Shown here one piece after another: positions 12,826 to 16,091 of a stretch of 16,091 nucleotides of DNA (position 1 is the stretch's first letter; every line of letters begins with the position of its first letter). The position numbers were made by a program, and so were the translations under genes. The notes under the pieces are model-generated. The model had not been told where the DNA came from and made no database searches. It worked only from the letters and a program-made list of their open reading frames with translations. The stretch spans positions 1 through 16,091 of the forward strand of contig JADFZP010000022.1 in assembly GCA_015232485.1 (NCBI GenBank), written 5' to 3'. Source of the DNA: Alphaproteobacteria bacterium. GTDB taxonomy: Bacteria > Pseudomonadota > Alphaproteobacteria > Rhodospirillales > Magnetospirillaceae.

Positions 12826-14613
12826 TTACTCCGCCGCGGCCTTGGCCTGATCCTGAACCATCCGGCGCATCACGTCGATGGTCGAGAAGATGCCCACCGC
12901 CGCGCCGCGCTGGGTCACCACCAGATGGTGGATGCGCCGGCTCGACATCAGACTGACCGCCTCGATCAGCGGGGTCGACGCCTCGACGGTCAGCACGCCC
13001 TCGGTCATCACGCCACTGACCGGCAGCGCCTGCAAGGCCACCGCCGTGCGCCCCTGCCCGGCCAGCACCACGTCGGTGTGCGAGATGACGCCCACCGGCT
13101 TGGCCCCTTCGATCACCACCAGCGCGTGAACGTCGCGGGCCAGCATCAGGCGGGCGGCTTGGCCCACCGTGTCACCGGGCGCGCACGAGACGATCTCGCG
13201 CTGCATGATGTCGGCCACCACCGCGTCGTCATTGGCGACATGGGGGGGCACCGTGGGGGTCGGCATGGCCGGATCGACGTCGGCCAGCGGCAACGACAGG
13301 GGCTGCGGATGCGGCGTGTCGTGAACGTCGTTGGCCGACAGGCGCGCCGTGCCAAGCTGAACCGGCGACTGGCCATTGACGCCCAGCCCGAATTCGCGCG
13401 CGCCGATCAGCACCGACATGTTGCCGTGCGGATGGCGGTTCTCGAACATGAGCTGATGGGCGAGCGGCAGTTCGTCGACCGTGAAGCCGCGCGACAGGCA
13501 GGGATCGATCAAACCCTGCTCGACCATGCGGTTGAAGCCCTCGCACTGCGAATCATTGGCGAAATGCGAACCCTGCACCCGCTTCTGGCGCATCCACAGA
13601 TAGCGCAGATCGACGGTGGCGTTGTAGCCGGTGGTGCCGGCGCAAATCACCACCATGCCGCCGGTGTCGCAGACGAACAGCGAGGTCGGGATGGTGGTCT
13701 CGCCGGGATGCTCGAAGACGATGCGGGGATTGCGCTTCTCGCCCAGCGCCGTCCACAGCTCCTGGCCGAAGGCGCGCGCGCTTTTCAGCCAGCGGGAATA
13801 GCCGGCATTGTCCTTCCAATGCGGCAGCATGCCCCAATGGTCGAACTTGTTGCGGTTGATGCAGCCGCGCGCCCCCAGGCTTTTGCAGTATTCGACCTTG
13901 TCGTCGCTGGAGACCACGGCGACCGGCACGGCGCCCAGGGCGCGGGCGATCTGGATGGCCATCGAGCCAAGGCCGCCGGCCCCGCCCCAGATCAGCACCG
14001 CGTCGTCCTTCTTCAGGGCGTGCTCGCCCCAGCCCATCAGCATGCGATAGGCGGTGGCGCCGACCAGCATGTAGGCGGCCGAGGCCTCCCAGGTCAGGTG
14101 CTTGGGCTTGGGCACGCATTGATGCGACTGGACGCGCGTGAACTGCGCGAAGCTGCCCCAATTGGTCTCATAGCCCCAGATGCGGAAGCTGGGCGAGAAC
14201 ATCTGGTCCTCGCCGGCCGCGATCTGGGGGCAATCCGGGTCGTAGGTGGCGCAGTGCATGACCACCTCGTCGCCGACCTTCACGTTGCGGACCTTGGGGC
14301 CGACCTTGTAGACGATGCCCGAGGCGTCCGAACCGCCGATGTGGAACGGCTCGGGCTCGCCCGCCTTGTTGCGCGCCCCGATCACGTTGACCGGCGTGCC
14401 CAGGCAGGCCCAGACGTTGTTGTAGTTGACGCCGGCCGCCATCACGTAGACCAGCACGTCGAGATCGCCCAGGGTGGGGGTGTCGACCACTTCCAGCTTG
14501 AAGGCGTCCTTGGGCTCGCCAAAGCGCTCGGGGCGGATCAGCCAGGCGTGCATCTTCGGCGGCACCACGCCGAGCGGCGGCATCTCGCCGATGTCGTAAA
14601 GCTCTTTGGTCAC
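12826..14613 (-). CDS. ccr: Crotonyl-CoA carboxylase/reductase fused to a C-terminal CBS domain pair
   Basis: The protein has 595 residues. Residues 1-410 are a full-length Ccr: GVNYNNVWACLGTPVNV (61-77), an NADPH-binding Rossmann loop WGGAGGLGSMA (209-219), INRNKFDHWG (252-261), FVCDTGGMVVICAGT (313-327), LWMRQKRVQGSHFAN (339-353), and the normal family C-terminus at NMSVLIGA. Ccr reductively carboxylates crotonyl-CoA to ethylmalonyl-CoA with NADPH and CO2, the committed step of the ethylmalonyl-CoA pathway for acetate and C2 assimilation. Residues 411-465 are a Pro-rich linker. Residues about 466-519 and 532-586 form two CBS motifs, each with V-x-x-(I/V)M near the start and VGVISHTDVV or VGIFSTIDVM near the end. 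CBS pairs usually bind adenosine nucleotides, so allosteric control by energy state is plausible but inferred. The start is GTG at 14613 with GGAGG 7 bases upstream. The ordinary enzyme is about 400-450 residues. Confidence 0.93.
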   Translation of the reverse strand: MTKELYDIGEMPPLGVVPPKMHAWLIRPERFGEPKDAFKLEVVDTPTLGDLDVLVYVMAAGVNYNNVWACLGTPVNVIGARNKAGEPEPFHIGGSDASGIVYKVGPKVRNVKVGDEVVMHCATYDPDCPQIAAGEDQMFSPSFRIWGYETNWGSFAQFTRVQSHQCVPKPKHLTWEASAAYMLVGATAYRMLMGWGEHALKKDDAVLIWGGAGGLGSMAIQIARALGAVPVAVVSSDDKVEYCKSLGARGCINRNKFDHWGMLPHWKDNAGYSRWLKSARAFGQELWTALGEKRNPRIVFEHPGETTIPTSLFVCDTGGMVVICAGTTGYNATVDLRYLWMRQKRVQGSHFANDSQCEGFNRMVEQGLIDPCLSRGFTVDELPLAHQLMFENRHPHGNMSVLIGAREFGLGVNGQSPVQLGTARLSANDVHDTPHPQPLSLPLADVDPAMPTPTVPPHVANDDAVVADIMQREIVSCAPGDTVGQAARLMLARDVHALVVIEGAKPVGVISHTDVVLAGQGRTAVALQALPVSGVMTEGVLTVEASTPLIEAVSLMSSRRIHHLVVTQRGAAVGIFSTIDVMRRMVQDQAKAAAE

Positions 14614-14653
14614 GTGGTCGCCTCCGAATGGGATAGTCCGATGGGCGGATGGT

Positions 14654-14751
14654 CCTATACCGATTTGCAGACTGCAATGATCCTTTTCTTGCAATCTTGC
14701 AATCTTGCAACGCGATGCAGCGTACACTCGGCCCGTTGAAATGTTTGTAAA
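14654..14751 (-). promoter_or_regulatory. ccr upstream control region: clustered TTGCAA-like elements and putative -10
   Basis: Three direct TTGCAA copies lie at 14689-14694, 14697-14702 and 14705-14710 (8-base period). A palindrome TTGCAG-A-CTGCAA spans 14665-14677, a further TGCA core is at 14716-14719, and TTTGTAAA is at 14744-14751. PccR of Rhodobacter is reported to use paired TTTGCAAA elements, so these are candidate sites for the ScfR-type regulator encoded after ccr. A possible -10 for ccr, TATAGG, lies at 14659-14654 with no good -35. The array would then sit at about -20 to -60, suggesting combined repression and activation. The spacing differs from the published 4-base gap between elements. 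Confidence 0.55.
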
Positions 14752-14832
14752 GTCACCCAGCCCGCCGCCACCCTTGATCCCACGGCGGCTCGGGGCAATG
14801 TGAAGGCTCGCGCCTGCAACATTCCGGGAGCC

Positions 14833-16091
14833 ATGCTCGGCCGCCTCCTCGCCCTCTGGGAGCAGATCAGCAACAGTCTGTGGCTGGTTCCCCTGGTCCT
14901 GCTGGCGGCGGCGGTCCTGCTGGCCGCGACGCTGGTCGGCGTCTCGCCCAACCCGTTCGAGGGGCCCAGCGACGGGACCGAGGCGATCTCGCTGGTCTCG
15001 ACCCTGCTGTCGGCGATGATCACCGTGCTGGCCATGGTGGTATCGATCACCATGGTGGTGCTGAGCGTCGCCGCCACCCAGCTCGGCCCGCGGCTGATCC
15101 GCCTGTTCATCGGCGACTTGCGGACGCAGCTCAGCCTGGGCGTGTTCGTCGCCACCATCGGCTATCTGCTGCTGCTGCTGCGCGGCCTGGACGGCGATAT
15201 GCCGCAGGCCGAGGTGCCGCATCTGGCGGTCAACATCGCGGGCCTTTTGTCACTCGGCTGCGTGGTGGTGCTGCTGTTGTTCGTCCACCACCTGGCGCGC
15301 TCGATCGTGGCCGACACCATCGTTCATCGGGTGGGCGACGAGTTGGACGACGCGATGCTGCGCCTCAGCCCGCGCGCCGCCAGCGCCGAGGAGGCCGAGC
15401 CACACCGCCCCGACGGCGAGGGCGCCGCCTTCAGCCTGCGCCACGGCGGCTATATCCAGGTGATCGATTACTGGGGTCTGGTGGCCTGCGCCAGGGCGAT
15501 GGGCGCCACCATCACGCTGGACGTGCGCCCCGGCAACCACGTCCTGCCCGGCGGCATCCATGGCGCGGTGCATCCGCCGGCCGCGTTGACCAAGCGCCTG
15601 ACACGGCGTATCGACCGCGCCGTGGTGGTGGGCGACGTTCGCACCGCTCGCCAGGATTTGGAATTCGGTCTGCGGCAACTGGTCGAGATCGCCTTGCGCG
15701 CCTTGTCGGGCGGCATCAACGACCCCTTCACCGCCATGCTGGTGATCGATCGCCTGACCGCTTCGCTGACCTTGATGATGACCCAGCCGCTGGGCGCGCG
15801 GGTCTTGCGGGACAAGGACGACACGGTGCGGGTGATCGCCGTCACCTCGGATTTCGCCGGCCTGCTGGACGCCGCCTTCAACCAGATCCGCCAATCGAGC
15901 GGCGGCCGTGTCGACATCCTGGCCCGTCTGCTGGAATCGCTGGGCAAACTGGCGCTCCACGTCCACAACGAGGACCAGCGCCGGGTGCTGGCGCTGCATC
16001 TGCGCATGATCGGCGACCTCGCCTGGGCGACGGTGGCCGAACCGCATGATCTCGAGGCGCTGCGGGCGCGCCACGAGGCGGCGCGGGAGGG
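14833..16091 (+). CDS. DUF2254 family membrane protein, 3' end cut by window edge
   Basis: The frame is open from the ATG at 14833 to the right edge (419 codons plus 2 bases). The N-terminal half has four predicted membrane helices (about 17-36, 57-78, 101-117, 133-152). The soluble part has the DUF2254 hallmarks: RHGGYIQVID (203-212), then TARQDLEFGLRQLVEIALRA (271-290) and LSGGINDPFTA (291-301). The function of this inner-membrane family is not known to me. The ribosome site is poor (GGGAG only 2 bases from the ATG), so the true start could differ slightly. The gene is divergent from ccr, and the 219 bases between them must hold both promoters; I see no convincing -35/-10 pair for this gene. 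Confidence 0.85.
   Translation, partial: MLGRLLALWEQISNSLWLVPLVLLAAAVLLAATLVGVSPNPFEGPSDGTEAISLVSTLLSAMITVLAMVVSITMVVLSVAATQLGPRLIRLFIGDLRTQLSLGVFVATIGYLLLLLRGLDGDMPQAEVPHLAVNIAGLLSLGCVVVLLLFVHHLARSIVADTIVHRVGDELDDAMLRLSPRAASAEEAEPHRPDGEGAAFSLRHGGYIQVIDYWGLVACARAMGATITLDVRPGNHVLPGGIHGAVHPPAALTKRLTRRIDRAVVVGDVRTARQDLEFGLRQLVEIALRALSGGINDPFTAMLVIDRLTASLTLMMTQPLGARVLRDKDDTVRVIAVTSDFAGLLDAAFNQIRQSSGGRVDILARLLESLGKLALHVHNEDQRRVLALHLRMIGDLAWATVAEPHDLEALRARHEAARE

Noticed and set aside
11428..14739. Very long open frame (about 1100 codons) on the plus strand
   Set aside because: It lies opposite both ccr and its regulator in one frame. Its product is low-complexity (His, Gln, Gly, Arg-rich) with no domain, an effect of high-GC codon use.
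14762..14788. Hairpin CCGCCG/CGGCGG ahead of the DUF2254 gene as terminator or riboswitch
   Set aside because: The 6-base stem with a 15-base loop has no T-run and no known riboswitch pattern; such pairs are frequent in GC-rich DNA.

Overview
The window is a GC-rich (about 70 % in most stretches), densely coded piece of a bacterial chromosome. It most resembles a Rhodospirillales-type alphaproteobacterium such as the Magnetospirillum/Rhodospirillum relatives. That reading rests on a crotonyl-CoA carboxylase/reductase with typical alphaproteobacterial wording, a short-chain acyl-CoA (ScfR/PccR-type) regulator beside it, a COQ10/RatA-type lipid-binding protein, and a methyl-accepting chemotaxis protein. 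The genus is inference. I see no rRNA, tRNA, CRISPR array, insertion sequence or integrase, and no gene-free stretch longer than 300 bases. Both ends of the window cut through genes.

Layout. Positions 1-2445 (minus strand) read as a GAF-domain protein, a TlpA-like thioredoxin, a two-haem cytochrome c and a bile-acid/sodium-symporter family protein cut by the left edge. GAF/TlpA and cytochrome/symporter overlap by 4 bases and 1 base. An FNR/FixK-like box lies across the end of the thioredoxin gene, correctly placed to drive the cytochrome gene. A COQ10/RatA-type gene (2535-2966, plus) converges on a chemoreceptor gene (2953-5055, minus), and their 3' ends overlap by 14 bases. Positions 5129-8038 (minus) hold a complete polar/basic amino-acid ABC transporter in the order ATPase, binding protein, permease, permease, with overlapping or closely spaced starts and stops and a recognisable promoter. 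An EamA-type exporter (8148-9029, plus) is divergent from it.

Positions 8994-11353 (plus) look like accessory DNA. There is a nucleotidyltransferase-HEPN pair coupled by an ATGA overlap, with a palindrome over its putative -10 box. It is followed by a second two-gene unit with its own putative promoter: a lower-GC uncharacterised gene translationally coupled (TAATG) to a DUF1828-like gene. The two pairs together are the best candidate for an undescribed defence or toxin-antitoxin-like module, but no function can be proved from sequence.

Positions 11359-14613 (minus) form a metabolic unit. A crotonyl-CoA carboxylase/reductase, key enzyme of the ethylmalonyl-CoA pathway for C2 assimilation, is fused in frame to a C-terminal tandem CBS domain pair. 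It is followed 27 bases later by a ScfR-family regulator. Upstream of ccr lies a dense array of TTGCAA-like elements, the expected type of binding site for that regulator family. The reductase-CBS fusion plus this array is the most striking feature of the window. A DUF2254 membrane-protein gene (14833 onward, plus) diverges from ccr and runs off the right edge.
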